The notes under the pieces were generated by a model. That model was not told the DNA's origin. It saw nothing but the letters and a program-made list of their open reading frames with translations, and made no database searches. Both the position numbers and the translations under genes were made by a program. Shown here in pieces: positions 1 to 12,399 of a stretch of 64,000 bases of DNA (the first letter of the stretch is position 1; each line of letters opens with the position of its first letter). The stretch is from Bryoerythrophyllum caledonicum (Eukaryota > Streptophyta > Bryopsida > Pottiales > Pottiaceae), in contig OZ020520.1 of NCBI GenBank assembly GCA_963971425.1, positions 11,717,807 through 11,781,806 on the forward strand, in the 5' to 3' direction.

Positions 1-741
1 GTTTGGACTAACATACGCAGGAACAAATCATGGAGGACAGAATTCTTCTTCTGCTCCGATGACATTGAGAGGTGCATGAAGGGCTTCAGACGCAAGCGGA
101 TTGCTCGGTACTCAAAGGACCAGGAGATGCCTCCGATTCCAGACGTTTGGCCAGTGAAGCTAGGAACAAACCTGAAGCTCACAGAAATCCTTGCACTTGA
201 AGCGGCTGGATTCCAACTCCCACAGAAGAAACCGGTCTCCCCAAGACGCCTCTTCTCCTCTGCCCCGCCACCTACAAATCTGAGTTCGCTACCAGTCCCT
301 GCAGAGGCTGACCGCTACCCTGGTAAGAGAGACGGCAAGATGGTCAAACGCACTGCAACTCGTCCTAATCCGGCTTATCGACTCTCCATGGGCTCCTCCG
401 ACTCCCTCAAAGCTCGCCTCCGTTCTGTCACCATGATCCCTCATCCAGGCCATGGTTGTATCATCGGGCTAGATTCAGGCGTTGCTCCTACCATCACACA
501 GTACCAGATCACCATCAGCTCTTACCCTGGTTGCACTTGCCCTGCATTTAGGAAGACTATGACTAAGTTCCGAGGGAAGACTCAATTCTCCTACTGCAAG
601 CATGTGTACTTCATCCACTTGAAGGTCTGCAACCGTGATCCTGACGCCGACCTTTTCATCCACGCGCCTACCTTTAGCTTCAACGAGGTCAAGCTAGTCT
701 TAGAAAGCGGAATCTTGACTCACCCTTTGGCGAAAAAGTAG
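1..741 (+). CDS. SWIM zinc-finger protein, 3' end (partial)
   Basis: The frame is open from the first base to a TAG at 739-741, so the gene begins upstream; the first Met (base 76) is probably internal. Counting from that Met, residues 50-90 are Pro/Ser-rich. C153-x-C155, then C174-x-H176 after 18 residues, forms a SWIM zinc finger (CxCx(n)CxH). SWIM fingers occur in MULE transposases, in FHY3/FAR1-type proteins domesticated from them, and in unrelated nuclear proteins; they bind DNA or protein. No transposase core is in view, so a MULE remnant cannot be told from a domesticated gene. The frame is intact over 246 codons, unlike the transposon genes further right. The convergent ORF at 1,002-1,454 lies 260 bases downstream. 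Confidence 0.6.
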   Translation, partial: VWTNIRRNKSWRTEFFFCSDDIERCMKGFRRKRIARYSKDQEMPPIPDVWPVKLGTNLKLTEILALEAAGFQLPQKKPVSPRRLFSSAPPPTNLSSLPVPAEADRYPGKRDGKMVKRTATRPNPAYRLSMGSSDSLKARLRSVTMIPHPGHGCIIGLDSGVAPTITQYQITISSYPGCTCPAFRKTMTKFRGKTQFSYCKHVYFIHLKVCNRDPDADLFIHAPTFSFNEVKLVLESGILTHPLAKK

Positions 742-1001
742 GAGGCAGACTACTTTCCAGTCACGGTTTTTCACAGTGGACGGTGGTCACTGGGGTTGCT
801 TAGTCATTGGTTTTTGAATTATTCCTTGTAATGAGTCAGCAATACAAATTTCGTATTGTCTTTTTCAATATAAAGGTTTTGTCATTCACATTGATTGCAT
901 TGTGTAAGAATAGCTTCCACCTAGGACAAGTGCACTGTGAACCTCGTATCCACTGACGGATGCACTTTATTACTGCCAATCATTACTAGTTAATAGTCAT
1001 T

Positions 1002-1454
1002 TTATTGTTTGAACTTAATGCGTTTAGGTTTGCCCCTTGCATTTTCAGCATAACTACCAACCCCCAGCTGTACTACAGGACAAGCTACATTCACGTCTAT
1101 TTTTGGTCCCACACTTGGCATTTGTCCTAGGTGGGAACGTTTCAACAATGGCCCACCTCCACTCATCCCTCTAAGTGCTTTCGTAGAATAAGTTCCCGAT
1201 GGGATCTTTCCAACCTTGGAGTATGCATGCGGTGGCAGCGGCACATCCGCCTCGTCGTCAAGCACTATGATCTCACTTGAATCTTCTACAGCTAAAGGGT
1301 CTCCTCTCAAATCTGATCTTACATCTACGTCCACCATCACAGTAAGCCCTTGGCTGCAGGCTTTCACCTCCTCCTCCTCCTCGACCTCCATGGATGGTTG
1401 AAATGGGCCAACAACGTCACCAAGTGATACAGCAATAACCCCGACGTCCTCCAT
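1002..1454 (-). CDS. Short acidic ORF with a SUMO-interaction-like motif; possible last exon
   Basis: A 150-codon ORF of no family I recognise. Residues 20-30 hold a Glu run, residues about 61-67 read IIVLDDE (hydrophobic core plus acidic tail, the shape of a SUMO-interacting motif), and the C-terminus is basic (GKPKRIKFKQ), like a nuclear localisation signal. Just upstream of the Met on this strand a CAG could be a splice acceptor, so this may be the final exon of a longer gene rather than a complete one. The opposite strand also has a 61-codon ORF here, so chance cannot be excluded. It converges with the SWIM gene. Confidence 0.3.
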   Translation of the reverse strand: MEDVGVIAVSLGDVVGPFQPSMEVEEEEEVKACSQGLTVMVDVDVRSDLRGDPLAVEDSSEIIVLDDEADVPLPPHAYSKVGKIPSGTYSTKALRGMSGGGPLLKRSHLGQMPSVGPKIDVNVACPVVQLGVGSYAENARGKPKRIKFKQ

Positions 1455-2555
1455 AATCGTAGCCTGCTTCTACAAAGACCTATTTCAAAAAAAAAAAAAA
1501 TCGAAAAAAAGGAAGAGACTGTCTATAGCCCAAGCTTAAATATCCGTAAAGAAGGTGTTTGGCGCCCTTGAAAACCGGCCATTAAACTCGTAAACAGCTT
1601 TCATCCTGTAGAAGAGAATGAAAATCTATATGAACTATTTTATATTACGTCAACCTATTCTACTGGAACAGCAATACTGAAAAAAATAGCCCGGTAATAG
1701 GAAAAAAATATAGCTTATTTCCACTATAGTATCTAAAAGGTCCACGGTTATAGGCCCACAATAAATTATTAAAAAAGTAAAATTCCAAGAATATTCTAAG
1801 AATATTCGAATCTTCTAATTTTAGTTTCTAATTTTAGTAAAAAAGTCTATATTTGAATTCAGGTCTCTTTTCTCTGCTCCCCGCTCTCCAAATCTCCGCT
1901 CACCGCTCTCCGCTCTCCGCTCTTCGCTCGCATACAAGTCTCGTCCTTCAATAAGGATGTCACTTTCAGACTTTCGAATCCAATTGATGGGTATACACAA
2001 GTTACAAGGCCGTCCAAATTCCAATCGTCATATTATAATTCATAATTCTTGACATAATCTCATTATTTGGCTAACCTTATCTCCAAGTATTTGGTAACAC
2101 TTTCTTAAAAATCATCAAGCTCGTCATTCAATTCCTTGTCATCATATGCAAGCACATTCACACAAGTGCTCCACAGTTTCCAATTTATATTCTTATTATA
2201 TATTTTGAATTCGGTAATATCCCAATAAATCTCCACAAAGTAATCCAAACTCCAACAAAAACACAAAGCACCACAATGCATCAAACTTCCACTCACAAGG
2301 AAGGAGCTTCTGCATCACCAGCATGAAGACTGAATTCCAATCGGTACTTTTCTCAACCATGTACTACCTCACATGCACCACAATGGTTCAAATCCGACTT
2401 TTCATCTACCAATCGAGTCTAAGTCCTTAACTATGAGTTTGATTGGCTCCCAACTAACAACCGCCAGCTAGCTACCATAAAAAGAGTCATCCTATTGGTA
2501 AATTCACACATTAAACTCAAAATTTCTATCAATTGGAAAACTAACTATTTATCCT
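1455..2555. other. AT-rich intergenic DNA
   Basis: No convincing gene. It has an A13 run near 1,487, a pyrimidine-rich tract of imperfect CCGCTCTC units at about 1,870-1,930, and AT-rich unique-looking DNA. Two ORFs of 63-67 codons on the minus strand have no recognisable content. Confidence 0.5.
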
Positions 2556-2664
2556 CTCACAATGACACATTAGAGTGCACACTTGCATCCATTCGACAGC
2601 TCAACGATTTGAATTTTTCAATTACATGGGAACACAACATCTAACATCCATCGGTAGAAGTCAA

Positions 2665-3297
2665 CTAGGATTACTCACTTTTGGGCAAAAAAAAAACCTT
2701 AAAGTATACTTTTTTGGACCAAAAAAAACTTAATTTTTCCCAAATTAATGGAAAAAAGATTTTTCTTAAAATAAAAAGAATGTTTCAAGATGGATCTAAC
2801 AATGATGTATCTATTTGATTGGATAAGAAATCAAAGCAAGAATCAACATTGATCCCTATTTTAGGAGCCCTGAAGAAATATCCTGTTTTTTAGCAATAAA
2901 AGTAAAAATATGTTTCCAATCTAGAATTTTTAATTATATTATATGAACACATTGTGGCGTAAATGTGTCCCAACTTTTTTGAAGTATTTAGCTCCCTAGA
3001 ACTCTAGAAATTAATTATATTTGGTAAATGTCATATACTTGTGACAGGTATATACCGATGAAAGATATACCTATATTGGCTAGATCGTAAGTCAAAACTC
3101 AGCATTTTTGAGATTCTAATACTTCAAATCAAGGCAACTATCACATTCTATCAATAGAATTCCAAGATCGGTCCCACATTTCCACTATGCAGCAATAGAA
3201 GGTTTGTGACTATTTCCAAAACCATTTGTGACACTATAAATATACCACCTTAGTGGACTTTTACCCCCACATAGAGTAGAAAAAATAACTTTTTTAA
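2665..3297. repeat. About 630 bp AT-rich insertion inside the CACTA element
   Basis: The flanks 2,560-2,660 and 3,297-3,425 align with a nearly continuous stretch at 41,078-41,340 in the related CACTA element, where only about 25 bases separate them. The extra 630 bases here are therefore an insertion (or a deletion in the other copy). It is rich in A and T homopolymers. I found no terminal inverted repeats or target duplication. Confidence 0.45.
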
Positions 3298-3451
3298 AAA
3301 AATGGACGCATTTGGAGACCACAGTCACCCGTAAGGTAAAATAGAGGTACTGCCCTCATCCTCACTGACATTACAGATTGTCATCTATGACGTCAAATTA
3401 GACGTTAGTATTGACAAGAGGTTGTCATGTCGAACTTTTTCAAGTCACAAA

Positions 3452-6419
3452 TTATGCCATCTTGAGCTGTTTAGGGTCAAAGGAATTGTTGAAGAAGGGG
3501 TTTAGGATTTTGGTGCGTACTTGGAGCTCAGACATGCCGCGAGATAGAGATCCAACTTCCTCTGGCTCCGTCGTGTTATCCTCGCCCACCACATCAACGC
3601 CCTCAATGACAGAAAACATTGCAAGCTTTAGTGCCGTGGAGTACACGTCTTCATCTCGTTGGTCTTTTTGGAGGTCATCGCCGGCTGCAACTTCATGAAA
3701 CTTGGAGAGGTCCTCTACAATCACTTTAGCAACGTTGGCGGCACCAAGAGCACCTACAAACTTTGTCACAATGGAGGGCAGAGCAATCTTTGGGATTGCT
3801 TGAATGAAATCTGCTTGAAGCACTGTCAATACCTCTATGGTGATTGACGTCATCGTCGATGTCTCTACCTCCTTTATTGATGATGACGGCTTCGTGACAT
3901 TGTCGTACACAATGGCTTATTTCAGCCCCTGACCGTAAAGAAGTTGCCGCATCATATCCTCTATACGCTTGTTCGATGCATTCACATTCTCTCCAAGACA
4001 TGTGAGGTTGCTTTCCAATTCAGTGAGATGACTTCGCACCTCTTCAATATCACTTGTGTAATTAGGACGGACCTTGTGCCTCTCCGCTTTCTATCGCTAG
4101 TATTTCTTTGCGACTTCCGCGTCTATATTGAGGTCGAATGGTGGCCTTCCTAGCACCATGGTCTATGGGACAGAGGATACACATTCACATCAAGAAAGGG
4201 TGTCAATACCAACTTTGTTGGCATAAATAAAATAGTGGAGAAGGAGGTACTAATGTGTAAAATTTCAAACTGTACCAAAGAGAAAACATACATGAGTTTA
4301 CGTATATGCTCTAAAGCGTTGACAACATACGTTCTTTTCAATGTCTGCATAAACATTTCATGTGACATACATGACAAAATAAACATGAGGAAAACAAAAA
4401 TAACAACAGTACGTTGTTACACTCACCATTCATGAAACAACCTCCTTCTCAATGGACCACATATGAGACTGCGCAGTTCTAGGTGCCATGCCCTTTGAAA
4501 TTGAACGCATGTGAGTTGATTTTGCTTGAGCACCTTCACTAGCACGCTCAACCACCAAATCATCCCAATACTCTTTCTTCACATCTTCTAGTCTAGGCTT
4601 CCTGCCATCAATCAATTGATTGATCCAAAATTGCAAAGTGATAAGGCCTTTTGTTGTAATGGGCCCTATGAATTTCTTGCTCACTTTGTCAAAATCACCA
4701 CACACCTGCCAATCTGCAACAATTCACATGCTTGAGCTTCATAACACTTTCTATTTCGACACTATTACACTTGACGTCAAACTCAACATCAGTATGACTA
4801 TCTACGCCTTTTTCAAGACTTTAGTACAGACATAAACAATGTTGTTGAACCAGAAATCATAAAATTGGACTATCCCCGCATGCAAGGGTCCCAATTCTAT
4901 ACATACCTATATACACTAGTTTGAAGAGAATCCGCCTTAGACATCATGGTTGTTTGTCTCAACCAACCATAGGTTCAAATTCCTTTGCATGTTTCTTCAC
5001 ATCGTTGGAGAAAGCCTCCTTCATAGACCCGAAGGGCTGCCCCTTGGTGTCCACTTCAACCAATTTTCCTCATGCCACTAGTTTCCTTTTTCTTGTTTCG
5101 GACGCACAATTTCAATAGCATCATCTATATTGCCATCAGAGTCTTCACCTATACTCCAAGAAAGCGTGTCATATCCCCGGCTGCACAAAAAACATTGCAG
5201 TTAAGAAGTTACTGCACACTAATCTATTCTACCAACTAAGAAAAGTCATGCACCAGTAGATAAAGCACTGTAGACATGGAATTAACCAGAAAAATCACTC
5301 CACCAACTTCAAATGGCCATGTACCACTAGGCTCTAAATAAAGAGATAACTCTCAATCTGTCAATCGCAATGTGCATACGTAGTTTAAATTGACATGCTT
5401 CATGAGTTTAGGAAGTATGTTTTGCCTAGAGCAATTATCGACATACTTAACTAGGCACCAACAGACAAATCACTATAGACAATTCACTCTACCAATTAAG
5501 AATAATTATCCACCACCACTTATAGAATCAAGAAATAGCTCTCAATTTGTCAATCACGGTGTTCTTAAGTTCAATTAAGCATGTTGACATGTGGCATGTT
5601 GAATTTCACAAGGTAATGTGAACTTAAGCGTCATCATACTTTAGTCGACTGTGATATGCAGAAGGTAACAAGAAGAACAAAGCTTTACATTGCAACAACT
5701 TAAATATATACTATTGGACCCAGAATTACCACGCTTGTTGGCACCAAACTTGCCCCCAAACTCAAATACTATGATTCCTGATAAGGTGCTGCCGGGGTTA
5801 TCAACATGCTTAAGTATCAACATACTTAAGCACTCAATCATACTTACATGCCTAAATATGTTACAATCGGAAAAAAAGCAATTTCACGTATACGTTTACG
5901 TCAATTGAGCATCAATGTCTCCACGGGCCTGAACAAACCGACGTCAATTGAGCATCAATGTCTCCATGGGCCTGAACAAACCGACGTCAAGAGATGTTTC
6001 AATTGAATAGAGCATTCTCAAAGACGTCATGGGTCAGAAGCATACCTCCATGATTGCTCTCTTGACATGCCGCCCTGTTTGCCATCCTCAAAGGAATCGT
6101 CCTTCTCTTCCCCGTCCTCCAATACAACCTGAATGACCCTTCTCCTCTTCTACGGAGGTGAAATTTCACGTGCGGGAGGTTTACCTTTGAAGGCGGCTAT
6201 GCGTCTACGGTCCTTGTGAGTCTTGGAACGGTGCTCTCCTACAGCACGGATGTGCATTTCCAAGGGCACAACATCCTCTTCGAGATCGGGACTTCCGCGA
6301 GGTAGCACTTCTTTGCGCTTCCGAGCATGAGGTCGAGGAATGCTGGAAATTGGGTCTCTCAAATTTGCAAAATAACCTCCCTCTACCTGCAATACATGGC
6401 GCACACACCTCACACACAC
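3452..6419 (-). pseudogene. CACTA accessory transposase gene (TNPA / Ptta-En-Spm-like), degenerate
   Basis: Several minus-strand segments in this order look like exons of the second gene of CACTA elements. 6,150-6,419 is a basic/acidic N-terminal exon (Arg/Lys-rich, then Pro-rich). 4,430-4,705 holds the most recognisable block, with an E-x-WDDL-V motif followed by a S-x-G-x-Q-x-K run, as in the plant transposase Ptta/En/Spm family. 3,452-3,910 is a C-terminal exon. 3,700-4,000 is also open in a second frame, so a frameshift is likely. Members of this family bind subterminal repeats and assist the TNP2-type catalytic protein. The gene is divergent from TNP2 (plus, from 10,860). Exon borders are approximate and the gene is not functional. 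Confidence 0.55.
5899..5984. repeat. Tandem duplication of a 43 bp unit
   Basis: The 43-base unit beginning CGTCAATTGAGCATCAATGT occurs twice in a row with one difference (CCACGGGC versus CCATGGGC). It lies inside the CACTA accessory gene region. Confidence 0.85.
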
Positions 6420-6485
6420 TTGATTTTATGGCAAGAAAGACATGAGCAAACCTCGGCAATTGAAAACTCAAATTTCTAGCTGTAA

Positions 6486-6590
6486 ACCCACAATCTAAAT
6501 TACACCAATTTTGCTTCAATTCAGCAACTTCATTTCAGCAATCTAAGTTACACCAATTCAGCAATCTAAATTGCTGAATTGAAATTGGTC
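6486..6590. repeat. Short tandem repeat of CAATCTAAATTACACCAATT-like units
   Basis: Three imperfect copies of CAATCTAA(A/G)TTACACCAATT and several copies of TTCAGCAA occur in about 100 bases, upstream of the accessory gene's first recognisable exon. It could be part of its promoter; no function can be assigned. Confidence 0.6.
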
Positions 6591-6829
6591 GATCAGACTC
6601 AATTCTGGAAGGTTGCAACAAGCTTGGATTTGAGAAACGTCCATGGATGCAAGAGCTTTGACGAGCAACCGGCGCGCTCTTCACCAGGGTAGAAACACAA
6701 ACAAGATTGGTGAGAGCTTCCGCTGCCTTTGACTTCTCGAGGTTCAACGTTTGCGTCCAATTTGAGTTTTCAGCACGGCAAATTCTAGAAACGCTTGGAT
6801 ATTCTAGGTAGCACTACCATTTTGGTGAA

Positions 6830-9800
6830 CAATCTAACCAACTAAGAAATTTCTTGGAGGACTCAGACAATGGACGCAACGAATCCTTAGCGCATGTGCA
6901 ACGACGGCTTTTTCTACAATGTTGTTCCTTCTCCAGCAAGCCTGAGACACGTGGAAGTTCCTGGTCTTGCGGTCAAGATTAGTACAGAGTTGTGTTCTTC
7001 CAGACGTCTATGACGACGCCAAAGTGAACATCTACATAAATTTGTAGTGTTCCTTTATAAGTACATGGATAGTGTGCCAAACATTGTTTCAGTATCAAAT
7101 TTGAAAGCTCATTCTGTGAGACGATTGGAGTGCGGAGGAGTACTAGCAATGTAGGATTCTAGTTACAAGCTACAACTATACTGCTCTTGCACCTATTGGT
7201 TTATTGCGGAGTATTAATTACGTATTGGATGTAGATCTAGGGAAGGTTCATAGTTGGAGTTTGAGAAAACATAAGCACATGCAGAACATCTAGCATAAAA
7301 GCAGAGGATGTTGTTAGCAAATTATTGATTGGGAAGAGAAGAACAATGAGCAATATGGTGGATGGGAATGACTCCACAAAGTTGGTTCAGAGACCAAGTG
7401 GAAGGAGAAGTTCATGATTTTGAACCATTCTGGTCCTGCACATAGGCCGCCCCAAATTGTTTATGACAAGTTGCATCATCTCAATGAGCTTTACCAACTT
7501 GGACATCTGCTTAGAAAATGTTGCTCTCCTAATTTTTTCTTAGAAGTCACAGCTCTTAACTTATTCAATTGTCTATGCTCCTACAATTCTATCCTTGAGT
7601 GACCTATGTTTACATCTTCATATTTGAGATGGGGGAGTTGGTATCCCTACTTAGCGGTACTAATAATTTGTGTAGTTGATCCCTATATTATTATTTGTCT
7701 TCTAGTTACAGACTTTGCAACACGCTTCAACGTGGTTGCAAAATCTGAGGTGGTTTCTCATTTTCATTCCGCATGGCACGTATAAATTTCTACTCTTTCT
7801 AGTGTAAGCCACTACTTTCTTTTGCCCTTTCAGTTGAGAACCATCTTTCAAAATATAATTGTTAATAACTCAACTAGGTATTGTATATGTTTATTTTGAG
7901 CAGAGTGAGCTTCTCCGCTATATACTTTAAGGTGGTCATCTCACGACGCAAAAGCTATCGGTGGATTACTGCAGCTTCATGAAAAAATTTACACGAGGTG
8001 AGTAATTTCTAAATTCTAGTAGACAGTAGTATTTCTAACAGATAGTGTGTAGTTAATCATTCGGTCCGACGAGCTGAAGGACCCAATTATGTGTCGTTTT
8101 GAGGACGCCCAGTATTTTGAGCTGTCTATATTAATAAATAAGTACATTTTAATCTACTGTATTTATAGCACAACAACATTGAGATCATAAATAGTCTGTG
8201 ACAGAAAATTACGCATAGTCCAGAGAAGCAAAACAATTCAATTGAACCATTCTTTAGTAACGAGTCAGTGAATCTAATTCTTGTAGTTTATAGAACCTGG
8301 CCCCTATAGCTCACGTGATCAACCAGGTAGCATCTCCAATGTACTTTTGAGTCTTGAAGTCTTAGATTGCATGACTTTCCTCCACAGATCAAATTTGGAA
8401 AAGGTGATATAAGTCTATATATGAGCTTGGGAGCATGGTTCCCTGCAACAACAACTTGAGTCTACAAATTTGCTCTCCATGGTCTGGCCAAAAGGCAGTT
8501 ACCTCGATGCCTAGCTTGGCATTTTGAAATCCTCAACGCCACAGAGTCTCATTGAGTTTGGCCACTCAACTTGTTTTGGCCATTGCACTGGTCGTCTAAA
8601 ACACCAAAATCCAACGCCGCGGATGGTACTATGGATTGGACAGCTGATCAATGAGACTGTGATCCATAAAACTGTAGATAATTTTGGAGATATGTCTCGA
8701 TCTATGAATCTCCAGACTTAACAAAGTTTGATAAATCATGATAGTTTGCTGCTGGTGACCCTAGCACTCTGACGTGATTACGGACTCATGAAATTTACAA
8801 TAGTAAGTTGTATCATCACAAATTGCCTATTGTCATTGTGTATGTCAAATTAACCCACTCTAGATTTATCTTCTAAACTCAAAAACCTTTGAAATTGTCT
8901 ACGTATGTGGGCTTGCAACCAACATGATTTTTATGAAACACGTGCCCGATGCTATTCCATTTTAGATTAATATGTAAGTCTAGGAGTTGTAACATGAAGT
9001 TGCATGGGCATAACCACACATTTGTAGATGTGCCAAACTTTAGTCTCGAATTCATCAACTAAACGGACCTTGAAGACAATCTAGTATAGTTGAAGCGCTA
9101 CAAGAGCTAGATGGTTGCAACCCATATCCAGGTTTCACTCTCATCCTTGAAGGGCCAAGTTAGCTTCAGCAAAAAAAACTATGTGTGAGACCAATGTGAG
9201 GAGTTTTGGTGTGGCGATGGGGAGGATGGCGACAAAGCATTAGCGTGCGTAAGACTACGGGGAAGACGTGAGATAGATCCATCACGCGACCCTTTGAGCT
9301 CGTGACACTTATTGAGGCAAAGCACTCAATTGCGAGACGGTGGAGCCCTCGATCTACTAGGGCGCGTCTGTCCTTACATAATTTTCATTTGGTGATAATG
9401 GCTCTTGCTTGCAAGCTGCAAACATTGGCAGGGATCACTAGGAGTTTAGGGCTCTACTATTGCTATTTCTTAGTCTGGTAATGAATGCCGTTTTTTTTTT
9501 CTTGAAATATGAACTTGACATGGGGATTAAACATGGAAGTGAATTGGTAAAATTCTCAATATGATGCGTGTGCTATGCTTTCTGACAAAACCTTCTTGAA
9601 TCACTCATTGTTTCCTTTTTTGTGTGTACATGAATAATGTGGATTAATCATCAAGATTTGCACTAGAATGTTATAAAAACCTAGTATATGAGATCAAGAG
9701 GAATAAATCTCGGCCTAGCTAGTCAAATCAAACAGTTCTAGCTAGCTGGATTTTCTAAATAGAATTCTAGACTTGTTGGAGGACCGCGGTTTGCGCCATC

Positions 9801-10830
9801 ATGACCGCCATGGATCTATATCGTCGATTGTTTTTGGGTCTCATGAGAACTGATCTGCCCGGCCTTGTCTGCAAATTTGGCAGGTTGTTGTAGTCGTCGA
9901 AGAACTGGTCTGAGCTGCTGTTGGGACCACGACTGCGTGGAAGTTCTAGCTTTGGTTCTTGAGGAGACCTCCCGGCTACGCTTCGTGCGCCACAAAGACG
10001 TTTACGTGTGTACATTTGTCATATAGTCTCAGTATGGCAAATCAAAAGCCAAGGAGACAAATTAAATGAAGCAAGTGCCTTTGTCGAAGGAGAAGGCAAG
10101 AGCTGAGAGGGATTCCCATTTGATTGAAGTTTCCGAAGTCCCGGTTTGGTCAGAAGGTCGAGAATTCCATTGCTGACATTCAGTGGTAATGGCTACGAGT
10201 TACACCCTTATGGCAAAAAAAATTATTCTTTTTTTATTTCAATCCCTTCACATCTTGATTCACTTGATGACTTCATTGACTTTGTTATCATGATTTCTTT
10301 ACTTTGCAAGGATAAGCATTTTTATCATCGCATAATTACAATTAAATTGTCAAGGTTTGGAGGACAAATATGAACTCACTTTGCAAGACAAATCCAAAGA
10401 TCTAGAGTGGTTGTTAAGTACGCCTACTCTTCTTCACGCTAAACATGAGAACTTGATGAACAAAATCCATGACTTAGGGTCCTTGCCGTCTAATGCGTTT
10501 GAGGAGTAATATCTCATTCCCCTATTGACATCATCATCTGTTTTACGGGAATCACTTAAGTCATTTGTTCTATATTGATGATGATTAGTTCTGCTATAGC
10601 CAATGCTTGAAGATAAAAAAATAATCATTGGATATGTGCTCCGTGTTGTGTTTTTTTCAATGTGCATACACAATTCACTAACTTTTTAGGTGATTCTGCA
10701 ATCAAAGTCTAGTGCTCTCATGAATCATAGTAGTAGTTAATGCTATGTGAAAATTTTGAGTTGTTATATATTTACTTATTATTGACTCCTAGGCTCCTTC
10801 CTGCTTTAGTTACATCTCAACTAATATCCT
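6830..10830. other. CACTA internal spacer between divergent genes, no gene recognised
   Basis: Four kilobases of AT-rich DNA lie between the minus-strand accessory gene and the plus-strand transposase. ORFs are short (82 codons or fewer) and show no domain. It probably contained the promoters of the two divergent genes plus later insertions. I saw no clear terminal repeats here. Confidence 0.4.
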
Positions 10831-10859
10831 GTAGTCATAGATTCCACGCATGATTTGCC

Positions 10860-11943
10860 ATGGCAATTTGTATGAATTCCAGTTTCAAGCGGCCTAGCAG
10901 TACAACATCTATGGGCCATGAGAGACAAACACTACGATACATTTCTATCAGTAATTTGATTTTGCACACAGAGTTGCGAGTTGCTACAGAGAAGAATGTG
11001 CAGTCTTTCAGGTGCCCATGCCAAGATTGCAAGGGTCGTTGTCGCAAAACCATCCAATTTATACGGGAGCACGATGCAACGATGGGTCGAGATCCTTTTA
11101 TGAAAAGATCACTTATAGGAGGGACCTCTTTAAAGCTATCCGCTTGGCGGTATCTCGGTTGAGGACGTCGCATATGACAACGATGTTGCCGAACATAATG
11201 TTTTGGATGACGAAATTGACAATGCTGACGTTGCTGTAGATGTCAACCTAGACAACAGAAGTGCAAAACCTCCTCTAGACCTTCAATTGCCTCCACTGGA
11301 TGAATTCCACGACGTGCACCGACATGTAATAGAGGCTTTTAGTAGAGGAGATGCATTGCATGGGGAGTCTGAGGCGTTACAGAAAGAAGGCAATCAAGAT
11401 GATCGTGCAAATGATACTCTGGAGGGTTGGAAGAGTTGTTCAGGCAAGCCACCACTACATTATATCCTCGTTCAAGATCAAGCATTGTGTCCGCCACAAT
11501 CATCATCATGAACATGTGCACGGTATTCCATGTGAGCAACAAGTTCATTGACACATTATTACGATTTTTGTCTGTTGACTTACTTCCAGTAGGTAACAAA
11601 TTGCCTCATACCCATAACGAAGCCCACAAGATGATTAAAAGACTAGAATTGAACTACAACAATGTGCATGCATGCCTCAAGGAATGTATTCTCCATCAAG
11701 AAGAATACAAATCCCTCGACTCTTGCCCTAAGTGTAGCCCTCTCAATGGACGGACGGCACAGACCAAAATCCTTCAAAGGTCATTCGACACTTTTCCTTG
11801 ATTCCGAAGCTCAAACAAATGTGGCGGTCGTTAGAGACAGCGCACATGCTTAAATAATACACTAAACACATCAGCAATGATGGTGTCATGCGTCAAGTGG
11901 TGGATAGTCCAACGTGGAATCACATTAACAGTGACGTCGGGCA
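10860..11943 (+). pseudogene. CACTA TNP2-type transposase, N-terminal part
   Basis: Fragments in shifting frames match the start of plant TNP2 transposases. At 11,010-11,050 there is a CPCxxC cluster (FRCPCQDC). At 11,550-11,740 there is the block from the leucine-rich SVDLLPVGNKLP through an HNEAHKMIKRL segment and HACLKECILHQEEY to a DSCPKC motif, the order seen in TNP2. At 11,880-11,930 a VVDSPTWNHIN segment follows. The sequence then stops matching; the next part of the protein resumes at about 29,376. There are at least three frame changes and an in-frame stop at about 11,853. TNP2-type proteins catalyse CACTA excision and integration. Confidence 0.75.
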
Positions 11944-12399
11944 TCCTAGTCTAGTAGTTTGTAATTCTCAAAGTTAACCAAAATTAACCTTAAGCGAGCC
12001 TATCTAACCAGATCGTTTCCAGGGATTTCTATTGCGTATCAAACTCTCTAAATCTCGACAACACTTCACACTTAATACCTCAGCACATCCCGGAGGATGG
12101 CTTCCCCGGTACCTCACTGACCGATAACAAGTAACCACAATTGTTTAGTTTAAAATCTGTTGAGTGTCAAAGTAGTTTTCGAGTAAGATTTTACAGTGCC
12201 CGAAAAGTCATTGCCCTTTGTTCTCACAGTCCGGAAGCCACAATATCCATAATCTTACTCTACACCTTGAAAGAGTTTAATGGTTGCTGCTAGTTTACAA
12301 GCCTTCACAATCTACCGGAAAATAGTCTTGGTAAACCGGTCACGCAAAGCCGGGTTCCAACTACAACCACACCCACTGAATTAAACAAAGAAGATACAA

